From Rugalucina vietnamica (lineage: Eukaryota > Mollusca > Bivalvia > Lucinida > Lucinidae), in NCBI GenBank assembly GCA_964017185.1, contig OZ024883.1:41966395-42030394 (forward strand): DNA of 64,000 nt. Reading direction: 5' to 3'. The notes under the pieces are model-generated. The model did not search any database and was not told the origin of the DNA. It worked only from the letters and a program-made list of their open reading frames with translations. The position numbers were made by a program, and so were the translations under genes. Positions 53,741 through 64,000 of this stretch are shown piece by piece. The stretch's first letter is position 1, and the number at the start of each line of letters is the position of its first letter.

Positions 53741-55061
53741 TCAAACAAATTTTGCTTTCGATCAATCAGATTTTTGTGTGACAAGGCTTTACTAATCAAC
53801 CATATTCCAAATGTATCCCCCCCCCCCCCCCCCCATTAAGTATTAAAATAACATTTTTTGTCACAAAATATTTTAAAGATATATATGATATTCCAGGCAA
53901 ATTTATATTTTACAGTGTGCATACTATTCCCTTTATTTTTTAAAAATCGACATTTATATCTGTATATAATGTAAAATTCTCTATTTTATAAAATACATTG
54001 TACACATACTATGTTATTCCTTTTTTAAGGTCTTCTATCTACAGGCTGTTTGGAAATTTTAAGTTGTTTTTAAATTTTGAAAAAAATTTTCTGGCTTGAA
54101 GAAAAAGCCCTTAGTTTTGTCAAAAATAGAAAGGTGTTAAGTCAGACAAGATTTTTGCACCCATTGTGACAAAATTTGTGTGTGTGACTTACGAAAAGAA
54201 TTTTCTTTAAATACTTTTTCAAGATCTGATACATGGCATTTTACAGAAAGTTATACATGTAGTAGGCTGATTTTATTTAGTAGGACATGTTTAGCATGGC
54301 TGTTGAAATTCACTGCCACGCATACTGAACCATGGAATAAATAGGTTTAGCATGTCTTGACGGACATTTTTGACACCATGAATTTCTTTCTTTTCCTTGT
54401 AAAATCTTACAAATATACCATGGCAAAAATAAAATAGTTCACAGTATATACCATTTTTTCGCAGATTGTCAGGTATGAGAAAACATTCAAAAGATTGGCT
54501 TGAAATGTATATTTTAGCCTGTCAAAATTAAGCTTATTTATATTGCCTCCTTTAGTGTTGTGTAGTATTGTTTATTTTGCTTGTTTTGCTTGACTAAGTG
54601 ATATACTAGGTAGTTTTCTGCAATTAAAAAAACAATGCAAAGCTTCAACATTTTAAACAGGATCATTTTTCATGCTTCATTTTAGTGACGATACTTGTGA
54701 ACTGTGTGTGGTAAAATTGTCTAAATAGCATCGATCATGGAGTGCTGTGTAACAGATACAGGTAGATGTATAAAGCATTATGAATTGTGTCATTTGCAAA
54801 AACAAGCCAAAAGTGCAGTTCAGCTTGCTGTGGTATTTTGTAGGCGGATCAATGTAATTTTATGCACATTGCTTGAAAATAGTCACATTGTTCTTGTTTT
54901 ATAATCTAAAATATCCAGCTTCTTGTCCTTAAGGAGACAGCTTGGTTTGTACTGAAGACATGTTTTCGAAGATGAAATTTACTTCTCGAAGGGCCGCTGT
55001 ATTGGGCAGCTTATAAAGTTAAATAGTCATCTTGTGAACTCATTTTGACTTGTTTCAATAT
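53741..55061. other. Intergenic, C18 run at 53817-53834, otherwise nothing
   Basis: No gene between the FARP 3' end and the TMEM254 3' end can be supported. The homopolymer C run is the only marked structure here. Confidence 0.5.
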
Positions 55062-55242
55062 GGGGAAGCCTGGTGGCGTTGTGGTAGAACATCAGACTTC
55101 AAATCAAGAGATCCTGGGTTTGATCCCCACAGGCGGCAACATGTTGTGTCCTTGAGCAAGACAAATTAACTCTGCGTTGGTTCCGCCCCAACATTACTGA
55201 AAACTTGTTGACTTGGACATTAAGCCTCAATACAAACAAACA
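55062..55242 (+). repeat. SINE-1, near full length
   Basis: CTGGTGGCGTTGTGGTAGAA, GGGTTTGATCCCCAC, GTTGTGTCCTTGAGCAAGAC, ATTAAGCCTCAATACAAACA. One of the best copies. Confidence 0.88.
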
Positions 55243-55773
55243 AAATCATTCCAATATGGCATCTGAGATAAAAGGTACTAAAAATTTTGTCATGCACACT
55301 TACAAGAAATCAGGAAATATGATGTCAAGATTTTCCTCAGTTTTTCTTTTTGGTGCATCTCATTATGAATTGCCATAGCCTCCAGGTGATAAAACATCCA
55401 TGCTCAAATAAACTTAGCATGATATTTTAACTGCTTTAATAATGAAAATCTTGTCCTTGTACAAGTCAAACATTTATGAGCATGATAAATGTCATGCTCA
55501 GTTGCTTTGAGCATGAAGTTATATAACCTGCCAGCCTGGCATTTCATTCACAGTAGTCCTGCAAAGCTTTACGTTAATTGCATTTCTAATATAATTAAAA
55601 TGATAATCATGTATGAATAAAATGAACAAATACCCTATTTGTGACTGTGTTTTACTTTAAATCCTATATGAACTTCATTTTATTTGAACCACCTAGACTA
55701 CCAATGACTGTAACCAAGATATTTCAGGAGAGCACTGTAGACCAGTGGTTTTTGCATTTAGACTGGATCAAGA

Positions 55774-56036
55774 AGTTACGAAAACTTTCCCGTGCAACAT
55801 AGTTTTTTCAGCTGTACATAATGAAAATTTTATTGGAAAAAATCTGATATTTTGAACAGTTTTGCTCAAAACATTGATTGTGGGTACATGTTAGAACTGC
55901 CTATCTGAGGCACTTCTAAAGAGTAACCACAATCTATGTTTTGGATCAAAAAATAAGAAAAAAAAATGTATATCCCAGTTTAACTTTATAAAAGTGGGGT
56001 ATAAGGGGTATATATTTCACAGACGTTTTCCTGATG
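55774..56036 (+). mobile_element. H2 element, copy 9
   Basis: Diverged left end (GTTACGAAAACTTTCC), palindrome arms retained (ACATTGATTGTGGGTAC / CCACAATCTATGTTTTG). A fragment of H4 lies upstream at about 55466-55530. Confidence 0.8.
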
Positions 56037-56390
56037 AGTGGTTCATTCCAAGAAAATACCCTCCCCATTCAAAAAATAAAAGAAAATCTTTTGATTCAAT
56101 TACACAGAAAGCTCATGGAACTTATGTTCTTGAAGGCGCGGATGTTGGCATTAGTTGGTCATATGTGGTTGAGGAAACTGGAGAACCCGCGGAAAAACCC
56201 ACCTACCTTAGGCAATCATTAACCTGCCACAATCACTGGAGCAGATTCAAACCCAGACCGTAGAGGTAAAAAGTTGGTGTGTTAACCACTTCAGGTCCAG
56301 TTTCAATATTACTAGTTTAGCTGTTGCATAAAGAGTGGTAAATGCATTCTGATGTAGCTTCTTGAGCAGCCTTCTGTTGGAAAAAAAACA

Positions 56391-56600
56391 AGTTACAAAA
56401 AATGGCCCATGCAATATACAGCTTTGCATCTTCAAGAAAATGAAAATTTCAGTAGAAAAATTTTGTTAATTTTAATAGTTTTGCTCTAAACATTGATTGT
56501 GGGTACACGTTAAAGGTGGTGCTGTTCTAATGAGTAACCCCCCCCCCACACACACACACACTCCCCTCAATCTATGTTTTGGAACAAAAATACAAAACAA
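56391..56600 (+). mobile_element. H2 element, copy 10 (truncated)
   Basis: Left arm and a degraded palindrome with a (CA)n insertion (about 56537-56562). The right end is absent; sequence passes into another repeat starting AGCCCAAGGGCAACGATCGC. Confidence 0.65.
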
Positions 56601-56907
56601 GTAGCCCAAGGGCAACGATCGCTCACCTGAGTCAACAAGTACCGTCACTGGACAAAGTAGTTCAACAAGTACAGTCACTGGACAAAGTAGTTGGGGTTTT
56701 TACCATAATTTTGGACGTGTGACCTTTAAACCCTACTTACAACAGCAGAACAGCTCGTCTGGATTGTATCCTCTTGTCCGCCATTTTTTTGCTTGAAAAA
56801 TCATCATACAAGGTCAGGGCTATATTTGACCCAAGGGGCATGATTGGCAGGATTTATGTAGAGCTCAACATGACATTGTTGCATATCAAATATACAAGCT
56901 TTGTGTC

Positions 56908-57131
56908 ATGTGGTTTTTTAATGTTCAACTCAGCTGAGCGTGAAATTTAAACTGCTCATAATTACTGAAATAGACTGAATTGGTTGAAATTTCAGGTTAA
57001 GATTACCAAAGCCTGTAATTTATCCTGCTGATAAATGTTAAAATGCCAACAATTGTTGGCATTTTAACATTTATGAGCAAGATAAATTTTAGTCTCAGCT
57101 GAGCTGAGCATGAAAAAAGTTTTATAACCTC
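56908..57131. mobile_element. H4 element, copy 4
   Basis: Inner palindrome ATGCCAACAATTGTTGGCAT is perfect, with TTTATCCTGCTGATAAATG and CATTTATGAGCAAGATAAAT arms. Right end AAAAGTTTTATAACCTCC. Confidence 0.82.
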
Positions 57132-57409
57132 CGGAAACAAGTGGGGTTTATCTGGACAACGAACAATCAGACTTAAGGATCTTGAAAGAATAAAACAGTG
57201 ATCAGCTTAAATTTAATTGAGCATCACTGATTTAATGAAAAAATAAAAGATCATACAAAATTAACACAATCTAGAACAATACAATACTGGTAGCAATAAT
57301 GTTTGCACAACCAAACATGACACTTGTAGTCATTCTATATGAACCATGTCATGATAAAACCTAATTTTTTCCATGAGCTGAAAAAGTGCATAGCAGCTGA
57401 TCAACATAC

Positions 57410-57643
57410 GAGTCATCTCGTGGGAAAACCAACGATGTAGTTTCCGAACAGGTCTGACACAAACCGAGCTGTAAAAGCACAGAAGCAGGCTAGAAGCTTG
57501 AAATTTCGGATTTAAGAAGAAGAGGAAGTGTACTATCTGTGTATCGAAAACAAAGGCACTGATCAGCTTCGCGGTAACCGCGAAGCTGATCTGCGTCTTT
57601 GTGTTCGCATATGTAGATTGTTGGTTTTCTCACAAGGCGGCTC
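57410..57643 (+). mobile_element. H1 element, copy 11
   Basis: ATAC duplicated at 57406-57409 and 57644-57647; the final C is what shows the duplication is 4 bp and not a palindromic TA. Arms CAGCTTCGCGG / CCGCGAAGCTG. Confidence 0.92.
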
Positions 57644-57856
57644 ATACAGTATAAATTTTGTCCACAAATTACTAATTCCGAAAGATAACACCTGAACATA
57701 TTGCATTGTTGTTCAGCCTGATTTGTGTCCGACCTGTTAGAAAATCTATTACATGTCTGAGAAAACTTTGGGATCACCACAATTTGTTGTCATATTATAA
57801 TTCATCTATTCTGTATGGTTCCTAACTATTAATCTTTCTGATATACAAAACAAGTA

Positions 57857-58073
57857 GGGGAGTGTGGTGGCGAAGCGGTAGAGCATCAGACTCAGAATAG
57901 AGGGCTCCTGAGTTCGAATCCCATTGGCAGCACTGTGTTGTGTCCTTCAGCAAGACACATTAACTCCCCAGCATGCTGGTTAAATCCCAGGAAGTGGTGG
58001 CTCTATCCCAACATGACTGAAAAATTGTTGACTGGGACATTAAACCTCAAGACAACCAAACAAACAAAACCAG
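57857..58073 (+). repeat. SINE-1, best-preserved copy
   Basis: GGGGAGTGTGGTGGCGAAGC, GTAGAGCATCAGACTCAG, TGAGTTCGAATCCC (perfect B box), TTGTGTCCTTCAGCAAGAC, CTGAAAAATTGTTGACTGGG, ACAACCAAACAAACAAAACC. Confidence 0.92.
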
Positions 58074-58180
58074 TAGAGACAGGGTGCTCATGTGTTTATA
58101 TGATTGTTCTGTTAATAGCACATGGTTCTCAGCTTGGATTCTTTCTCATTGCTAACATAGGTTGATACATGGAAACAATC

Positions 58181-58186
58181 TTTAAT
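58181..58186 (-). terminator. Possible TMEM254 poly(A) signal (ATTAAA)
   Basis: ATTAAA on the minus strand about 57 nt after the stop codon. Variant hexamer; no transcript evidence. Confidence 0.35.
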
Positions 58187-58242
58187 TTTTCGTCATCTGA
58201 CACCATGTTTGTTCTATAAATAGCCCCTGTATGATTCCCAGC

Positions 58243-58357
58243 TTATGACTGTTTCTTCCTACTGTTATAAGGTACTAGAACAAGTAGAGAAGGGAAACCA
58301 ATCAGGAATGTCTGTATCATCCATTTGTTAGCTGCACTAGCTGTGAGACCCTTCCTT
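58243..58357 (-). CDS. TMEM254 exon 4
   Basis: RKGLTASAANKWMIQTFLIG then FPSLLVLVPYNSRKKQS-stop (stop at 58245-58243). Hydrophobic segment followed by a basic tail. Confidence 0.9.
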
Positions 58358-60903
58358 CTGAAAATACAGTACATACATTTGTATTTGTTTGTACCAAGAC
58401 TAACATCCCAGTTAACAATTTAGTCATGTCGACATTATTTAGCCATTTTTTAAATGTCATCAGATGCAGCTGACGTCATCCAAACTGAAATCACAAAATT
58501 TTAACTTTTCTTGACTGTTAACAAGTTTAGATTTTGATATTATGTTACAAAAAGACAATTCTACTGTTAAAGAAAGTGTGCAATATATTAAGAAAGTGTG
58601 CCTATATCCTGTGATATCTACACATGTGGTACATTCAGTATTTATAGCTATATATAAATAAAATAAGTTTTTGCATTGCAATGATTTTATAAAAACTTAC
58701 AAACTTATACTTCTGGCATATAAAGCTTCACCAATATGAGCTATAAGAGCACCAACAGTTCTGAAATACATGTGTATATGGACAAACACATCAGATTCTT
58801 TAGTTTTAAATAATTTACCACCGGTAATGAAAAGAAAGGTGGCAACCATGATCCATGAGTGGTTATGCTGCCATTATAACTCTTCAGAAGTCTGATATCT
58901 ACAGCTGTGGGTTTGTGCCATGCTCAGGTTACATTAAATTTTGGAACATGCCAAGTTCTACAAACATGAATTCCTTATTTTTTGCCATGTACTCTTGTTT
59001 TCAACCAAAAGGTATACCAAATCAAAATCTTGAAAGCGTAAGTTTGTTTACAAAAGTATTAATAAACCTATTGAAATTTTAAACATTATGACAACATAAC
59101 ATTACAACAGTAGTAATAGAATTACATGTTGTATATAATGGCGCTTGACAAAGCAACAAAAGAAGTCAATGCTATTAAGCTCTGACAAAGTTCATGTACA
59201 TTTAGAACAAACATTGTTGAACTTACATGAGTTGTAGGAGACCATAGTGGTTGAGAGCGAGGTGTCGACCCAACCGTCCCAATGGGCCGTAATAATCTAA
59301 CAAAACACTGTCAGGCATTGTCATAGATAACTGAAAGAAGAAAATTTGAATGAAATACTGGTCAGTCATCAGTCATGCTTCAAAGGGTGAGATTTTCTAA
59401 CTAAAATGTAGTGGGGCCACCAGAAATGACCCACTTTTTCTAGAAATATAACATGAACTTAATCTTCAAAGGGGCGGGGCAGGACCCTTTTCTGTGACGT
59501 GTGATAGGCCTTTTTTAAAGTCTGTGATTTGTGAAAAAGCAAAATTTAACTCTGTGATTTGTGACAGAGATACTGTATTTTCTGTGATGTGTGAAACACA
59601 TATTTAAATCCCTGTGATCTGTGATTTGTAAATTTTCAAGTCTGTGAATTGTGATTATCATCATTCCTTGTGATTGTAAAACCAATGATCTAAAAGTACA
59701 TTAAAATCGCATACATGGGCCTCCAGAATTTTAAAATTTTCTCGGGGAAGTCCCCCGAACCCCCCGTTTAAACAATAAGAATACCCCATCTCATACCCTT
59801 TGCAACTTGGCACTCATGATCACTCATGAAATAACTTAAAACATTTTGTGGCCGACAGGTCTGGTGACTAACAGAAATAAAGCTATGCATAGAATTACCA
59901 TTTTCATTTTGAAGTTTAAGACTGTTAATATACTGACAAACACCAGAATAAAGTATTGATGCATATCTTATTACAGTTTAAATAGAGGTTTTTGTTATTC
60001 TTTTTAGGCAGTTAGTAAAATGATTCCATTTTCCTCTGCACCACCGTGGCTGAAAGGCAAGAGTCTCTATAGAGACCCTGTTTTTTAACTACTTAACTGA
60101 GAAGTTATATGCTGTAAATCATTCAATACTGTGCAAAAACATTGGACAAATTGCCGAATTCTCTGTGATTACGAAAATTCATTGTCTGTGATTTGTGAAA
60201 TCATCATTTAAAAACTCTGTGATTTGTGATTTTGTGTTTTAAATCTCTGTGATCTGTGACCAGACCCCCCTCCTGCCCCCCCCCCCCCCCCCCCCCCCTT
60301 CAAATACCTTGAGACACCTTAATTTACTTAGCTTTACATACGGCATACACCCTCAACCGAGTAAATTACGTGCCGGTATTAGACTGCAAACGTCATGGGG
60401 TATTCACTTGGACTATGATAAGAACAAAATATGATGTTTTTTTTCTATCAAATGCTTCACGATTATGTCGTTGCTTTCTTTCGCGTTCGCGTTGCTTTCC
60501 TTCAGGTAGGATTTCTAATGCCGTAATGGATTCAAAGTCCACTTCTATACGCGATTTTAAACGTTTTACATCTATTTTCTACAACTTTTGGGGCTTCAGC
60601 TGTTTTCCTGTGGTGGTTTACAATATTTAGCACACTTACAAACAAAAGAAGCATCAAAATAACAATGAATATCGCTGGAACAGTGCGCGGTCCTCGAAAG
60701 TAGTTTGGATCAAACGCCATGTTTACAAATTTTCACCCCAGAGCACCTGCTCCGCGGCAAATAGTTTGAAGTCACGACCCCAAATCCAAAAATGATTATG
60801 GCTGAAACGGTTTGATACTTACAATTATCAAAATATTCACAAATATGCTAATAATTGCTGGAACTGGCTTTGGATAAGCAAAATATTTAGTGTCAACTGC
60901 CAT
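58243..60903 (-). CDS. TMEM254 (119 aa, four exons)
   Basis: Exons 60903-60823, 59330-59227, 58760-58701, 58357-58243, all GT-AG with matching phases (0, 2, 2). The product has about three hydrophobic segments. Key matches to the vertebrate TMEM254 pattern: DYYGPLGRLGRHLALNHYGL (family: LGPLG...HHH.LL), LIAHIGEALYARS (family: LIHVGESLYA), and KGLTASAANKWMIQTFLIGF (family: KGITS...LQTFFFG). Length is close to the human protein (123 residues). The molecular function of this family is not established. It was too fragmented to show as one open frame. Confidence 0.88.
58701..58760 (-). CDS. TMEM254 exon 3
   Basis: Sixty nt: TVGALIAHIGEALYARSIS. Acceptor TTTCAG, donor GTAAGT, phase 2 to 2. Confidence 0.9.
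59227..59330 (-). CDS. TMEM254 exon 2
   Basis: LSMTMPDSVLLDYYGPLGRL then GRHLALNHYGLLQL. Acceptor CTTTCAG, donor GTAAGT, phase 0 to 2. Confidence 0.9.
59466..60298. mobile_element. Element in TMEM254 intron 1, built on TCTGTGATTTGTGA repeats
   Basis: The left end GGGGCGGGGCAGGACCC and the right end CAGACCCCCCTCCTGC with a C23 run (60276-60298) are roughly inverted. Near both ends are arrays of CTGTGATTTGTGA-like words (at least five on the left, three on the right, all in the same sense). Interior lacks a coding frame. Confidence 0.6.
60640..60720 (-). CDS. TMEM254 alternative first exon 1b
   Basis: ATG at 60720; also exactly 27 codons, starts MAFDPNYFRGPRTVPAIF, donor TTT|GTAAGT, phase 0. 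Ungapped alignment with 1a gives 11 of 27 identities, including YF, P and VPAI. It lies 102 nt downstream of the 1a donor, so transcripts from 1a skip it and 1b needs its own start site. Confidence 0.75.
60823..60903 (-). CDS. TMEM254 first exon 1a
   Basis: ATG at 60903; 27 codons, starts MAVDTKYFAYPKPVPAII, donor ATT|GTAAGT, phase 0. Confidence 0.85.
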
Positions 60904-61241
60904 GATGATCGTTAATCTTATCACAGTACTTAAAGTAGTACGGCTGGCTCACAGTGCTTGCACTGGTACAGTGTGGTCTTTCTTTCTCTCTCTCTGATCT
61001 TCTCTGTCTTCTATACTTCAGGACCCTCCTGCGAGGATTATGTGCAGATTCTTTGTACAGTTGCGATAGAGCAATCAAGAGGTTGCGGGTTAAATACCCG
61101 GCTGGTATAACACATGCCTGTCTTGTTGGTGGCAAATGTTCACCCTGACGTAATAAAGGCAAACCGCCCATACTATGATATGGGTGTAAAATTTATTTGT
61201 GCATAAATGATCATAAGCAGTAATAGTAGTTGTTGTTATTG

Positions 61242-61242
61242 G

Positions 61243-61330
<88 letters not shown>
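61242..61330 (+). repeat. (GAT)n microsatellite, ~30 units
   Basis: A pure GAT array, which gives a spurious poly-Ser frame on the minus strand. Confidence 0.98.
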
Positions 61331-61331
<1 letters not shown>

Positions 61332-61384
61332 TACACATGTAGTAACTTTAAGCGGTGGTTAATGAGAAAAGTTGAATATTAGTT

Positions 61385-61557
61385 GTTCATGGTAGTTTTA
61401 GTTCTAAACTGTCTGTTGCAAGAAGGGCATCAGATTCGAAGATTTCTTGTGCTCATTATTGCTGACCCAATGACTATGGCATTGCGTCCTCTGCACTTTC
61501 TTTCAGCTTCACAACTTCTCTTTTCTTCATGTAATGATCGAACCGCATCCGAGCAGC

Positions 61558-61598
<41 letters not shown>

Positions 61599-61600
61599 AA
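61385..61600 (-). mobile_element. LINE tail fragment with A33-type run
   Basis: Minus strand shows CEAERKCRGRN and CPSCNRQF, paralogous to the C2H2 tail at 43048-43255 but with an in-frame stop. A homopolymer A run at about 61563-61597 (plus strand) interrupts it. Confidence 0.6.
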
Positions 61601-62475
61601 TGGTTGTGCCTTGTGGTCCATCGATGGAATAAATAGGATAAATATACATGGATTATGTACACAAATAGCGCTAAATGCTCTTTTCGGTTGTTGTGTGGTT
61701 TCAAACGCTGCATTTGGCTCAGATGAAGCTGTTTGGTAAAGCATTTTTGGATATTATATATTTTAGTGTAATTTATCAGCGTTCAGATGCCAGGACTTTC
61801 TTATTTCCATCGTTATCTTAATCAACGAGGTGTGAGCACGCGCTTTTATTTTCTTGACGACAGGTGTCATCACAATCAACTTCTCAGGTATAACGACGCA
61901 AGACAGTAATTGGATTAATTAGTTTATAATTCAATTAGAGAAGTAATCGATTAATAACCGAGTTGTTTGCACTCCGAGTTTATCGATTAACAATGCGGAT
62001 TCTGCACACATGTTGATTATTCTGACATGCAGATAGTACATGTAGTTGCCTAGTTGGACTTACATGTGTATGCTGTAATTTAGTTTGATGGTACTGCTAC
62101 ATTCTAATAGCAAAAATTCATAAGTAACATTGCTACTGAATCCCTATTAAATGACAGCCGTAATCATAGGTGCAATATATAACTGACACGTGTTTCATGG
62201 CAATCGGTTAATAATCGATTAGTTTCAAGCCAGGTATATGTATCGGAATACACGTCAAATCGCTTATTTGATTGTACTGAATAAAGTTGGTATGAATGAC
62301 ACTTACATGTATGTTTATTCTACCAATTATTCTGACAACAACTTATTGGCAAATTAATGACTAAAGAGTAAGTTTGGATAATATAAATGACGCGCAAATA
62401 AAATCGATAAGGAATTTCAGCATTTTGATAGCATTACCTTAGAATATTTTGTATGTATGGTCCATAACAAAGTAT

Positions 62476-62585
62476 GTATGAGGGTCTCAATGGGGTTCCT
62501 CTAAAATAGCTTATCAGTAAAATTTTGGCCAGTAAAATAAATGGCCAAAATCGCTAATCGGTAAACCCCATTGAGACCCTCATGT
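62476..62585. repeat. ~110-bp palindrome upstream of TSC22D
   Basis: TATGAGGGTCTCAATGGGGT pairs with ACCCCATTGAGACCCTCATG, and an inner pair ATTTTGGCCA / TGGCCAAAAT lies close to the centre. It ends about 375 bp before the TSC22D start codon. It could be a MITE or a foldback regulatory site. Confidence 0.85.
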
Positions 62586-62959
62586 ATAGTATACTCATCG
62601 ACAAATTTTGAAAAGAAGCCCGAAATTTCGAATCTGTTCAAAAATATGTGATAGGCCGAAATGGTAATGTACTCTGCATCAGAAATCTTTCGGTGCGGTT
62701 TAATCTCACAACCGTAGACGTAATTTCCCCACAATTCTGTGCGTTAATGTCCGCCATTATTTCCAACGAAGGAAATAGACAACTTCAATCGCCTAATTTT
62801 CATCAATTAAACTTTTTCTGTTAATCAGCAAACATTGGTAAGACCATGTAACGGAAGTTTGATGATGTGTTCTCACTGTGTGATTCCGTTTATCCTTCAA
62901 CTCGAAGTGGTAAAGGAGAAAAATCGGTTTCTTTGACGTATTTTGCCTGGATTTGTGTC

Positions 62960-64000
62960 ATGGCAGAACGTCACTCACCCGAAAAAATGGCAGTATCCGC
63001 AAATAACAAGCAACAAAAAGACGCGACGTACAGGGAGGAGGTAGAACAAAAGCCTGCAGGGAATAATGTCAAGCCTGCAACTGATGGGGTACCAAAGAAA
63101 AGGGGTACATTCAAAATCACGAGCATAAAAATGAACGAATTTGACGGTGACAGCTTAGATGATCTGGATGAAAGTCACACCGAATTGACAGAAGATCCCA
63201 GTTCAGAAATGCTAGATGTTTCACGTAGTACTGATGTAGATCAAGACACACCAATAGAAGAAATGAATCATGTAAATAGTATAGTACCGACTGTCAAAAC
63301 TGAAACTGTTGCACACAAAGAAGGTGAAGTAAAGGAAGTGAAAGAAAAGCCTTCTGATTTTGGGTCACGATTTAGAGTTGTAAAAATTGAAACACAAGAG
63401 CCGTTTCAAAGAGGAAGGTGGAGTTGTCAAGATTATTTAGATCCTCAACCCTCCGCGGCATCAAGCACGGAAAAGAGTGAAACGAAAATCAATGAATCGA
63501 AAGTTAATGACGATCATTCTGGAAGTTCAAGTGCTAGTAGTTCTGTGCATTATGTACATGGAGTGGATGATCCTTCAAAAAATCCATTGTTAGCGGGAGG
63601 CACAGGAACTGTTTCAGTGCCATCACAAATTAATGAAGGCCAGTTAACAAATTTCCAAGATTCTTTCCAACCTATTAACCCTGCACCAAGTACACTAAAT
63701 AATCAGCCAGTAATTTCCAATGTTATGGTCAATCAAATGGGACCCAGCTCAAATCAGATACAGTGCCAAAACTTAAATCAGTCACATTCACAACAAAATT
63801 TAAATGCATTAGGTATTACAGACAGTATTCAATTAAATCAGCCCGAAGGGCATTCTGGTCAAATGATGCAAGGAAATCAAATACTTGTAACTCAGCCCAA
63901 TGTATATATGCCACACTATAGTACTGGAAAACTTGGAGAAGGTATGTCAATGGCTAATATTACCAATGAAACTGTGATGCAGCCTGTTACCTTAGGTCAA
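62960..64000 (+). CDS. TSC22-domain family protein, long isoform (5' part)
   Basis: Open for 347 codons from ATG at 62960 (G at -3 and +4) to the window edge; an in-frame ATG also lies at 62987. Residues about 48-91 hold the first conserved box (KKRGTFKITSIKMNEFDGDS, LDDLDESHTE, SSEMLDVS), and residues about 137-165 the second (SRFRVVKIETQEPFQRGRWS then CQDYLD). Both are diagnostic of long TSC22D1/2/4 and fly bunched-A products. In flies the long form promotes growth with the NRBP1 homologue Madm, and the second box takes part in that binding (established for the family). The rest is Gln/Asn/Ser-rich and disordered. The TSC box and leucine zipper lie beyond the window. Paralogue assignment is not possible. 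Confidence 0.93.
   Translation, partial: MAERHSPEKMAVSANNKQQKDATYREEVEQKPAGNNVKPATDGVPKKRGTFKITSIKMNEFDGDSLDDLDESHTELTEDPSSEMLDVSRSTDVDQDTPIEEMNHVNSIVPTVKTETVAHKEGEVKEVKEKPSDFGSRFRVVKIETQEPFQRGRWSCQDYLDPQPSAASSTEKSETKINESKVNDDHSGSSSASSSVHYVHGVDDPSKNPLLAGGTGTVSVPSQINEGQLTNFQDSFQPINPAPSTLNNQPVISNVMVNQMGPSSNQIQCQNLNQSHSQQNLNALGITDSIQLNQPEGHSGQMMQGNQILVTQPNVYMPHYSTGKLGEGMSMANITNETVMQPVTLGQ

Larger units (their letters stand above)
60904..62475. other. Divergent intergenic region, TMEM254 / TSC22D
   Basis: Holds a tRNA-like B-box remnant (GGTTGCGGGTTAAATACCCG, near 61081), a (GAT)n array and a LINE tail (listed separately). At 61916-62230 there are three ATCGATTA-type words (near 61949, 61982, 62215). 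Promoters for both genes must lie here or close by, but no core element is certain. Confidence 0.5.

Overview
The window is animal nuclear DNA. It holds intron-containing genes with GT-AG splice sites, AT-rich introns packed with short inverted-repeat (MITE-like) elements, and tRNA-derived SINEs. The genes and repeat style suggest a lophotrochozoan, most likely a bivalve mollusc; that placement is inference. There is no prokaryotic, phage, CRISPR or operon-type content.

Three genes can be read. (1) Plus strand, about 4.7-50.0 kb: a FARP1/2-type Rho-family exchange factor (FERM, ARHGEF and pleckstrin domain protein). Its FERM exons would lie before the window. A 4.1-kb exon (4715-8798) encodes a very long, acidic, Ser-rich stretch. 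Seventeen later exons (25601-49999), whose phases all fit, encode 704 residues: Pro/Ser linker, DH domain, PH1 and PH2, ending at a stop at 49997-49999. A second, 16-codon-shorter version of the PH1-PH2 linker exon lies 56 nt behind the first. (2) Minus strand, 60903-58243: TMEM254, a small multi-pass membrane protein of 119 residues in four exons, with two alternative 27-codon first exons. (3) Plus strand, from 62960 off the right edge: the 5' end of a long TSC22-domain-family (bunched-A type) gene with both conserved N-terminal boxes. FARP and TMEM254 converge tail to tail; TMEM254 and TSC22D diverge with about 2.06 kb between start codons. No functional link among the three is evident.

Most of the rest is repeats. 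I name the families locally: H1 (GAGCC...GGCTC ends, 4-bp target duplications, a hairpin whose arms co-vary between copies), H2 (CATTACGAAAACATG-type ends), H3, H4, H5, a TA-flanked family H6, SINE-1 and SINE-2 (both with tRNA-like A and B boxes), and block B (three tandem ~450-bp units). Several are nested two or three deep, notably at 29.8-31.8, 33.0-34.5 and 34.7-39.2 kb; the last carries about 13 units of a ~188-bp satellite. Two minisatellites (35-bp and 22/24-bp units) sit in FARP introns.

The strongest candidates for new biology are the FARP alternative-exon pair (every difference in its 27 shared conserved codons is synonymous), the paired TMEM254 first exons, and the giant FARP exon, which may switch between a FERM-only and a full-length GEF product.
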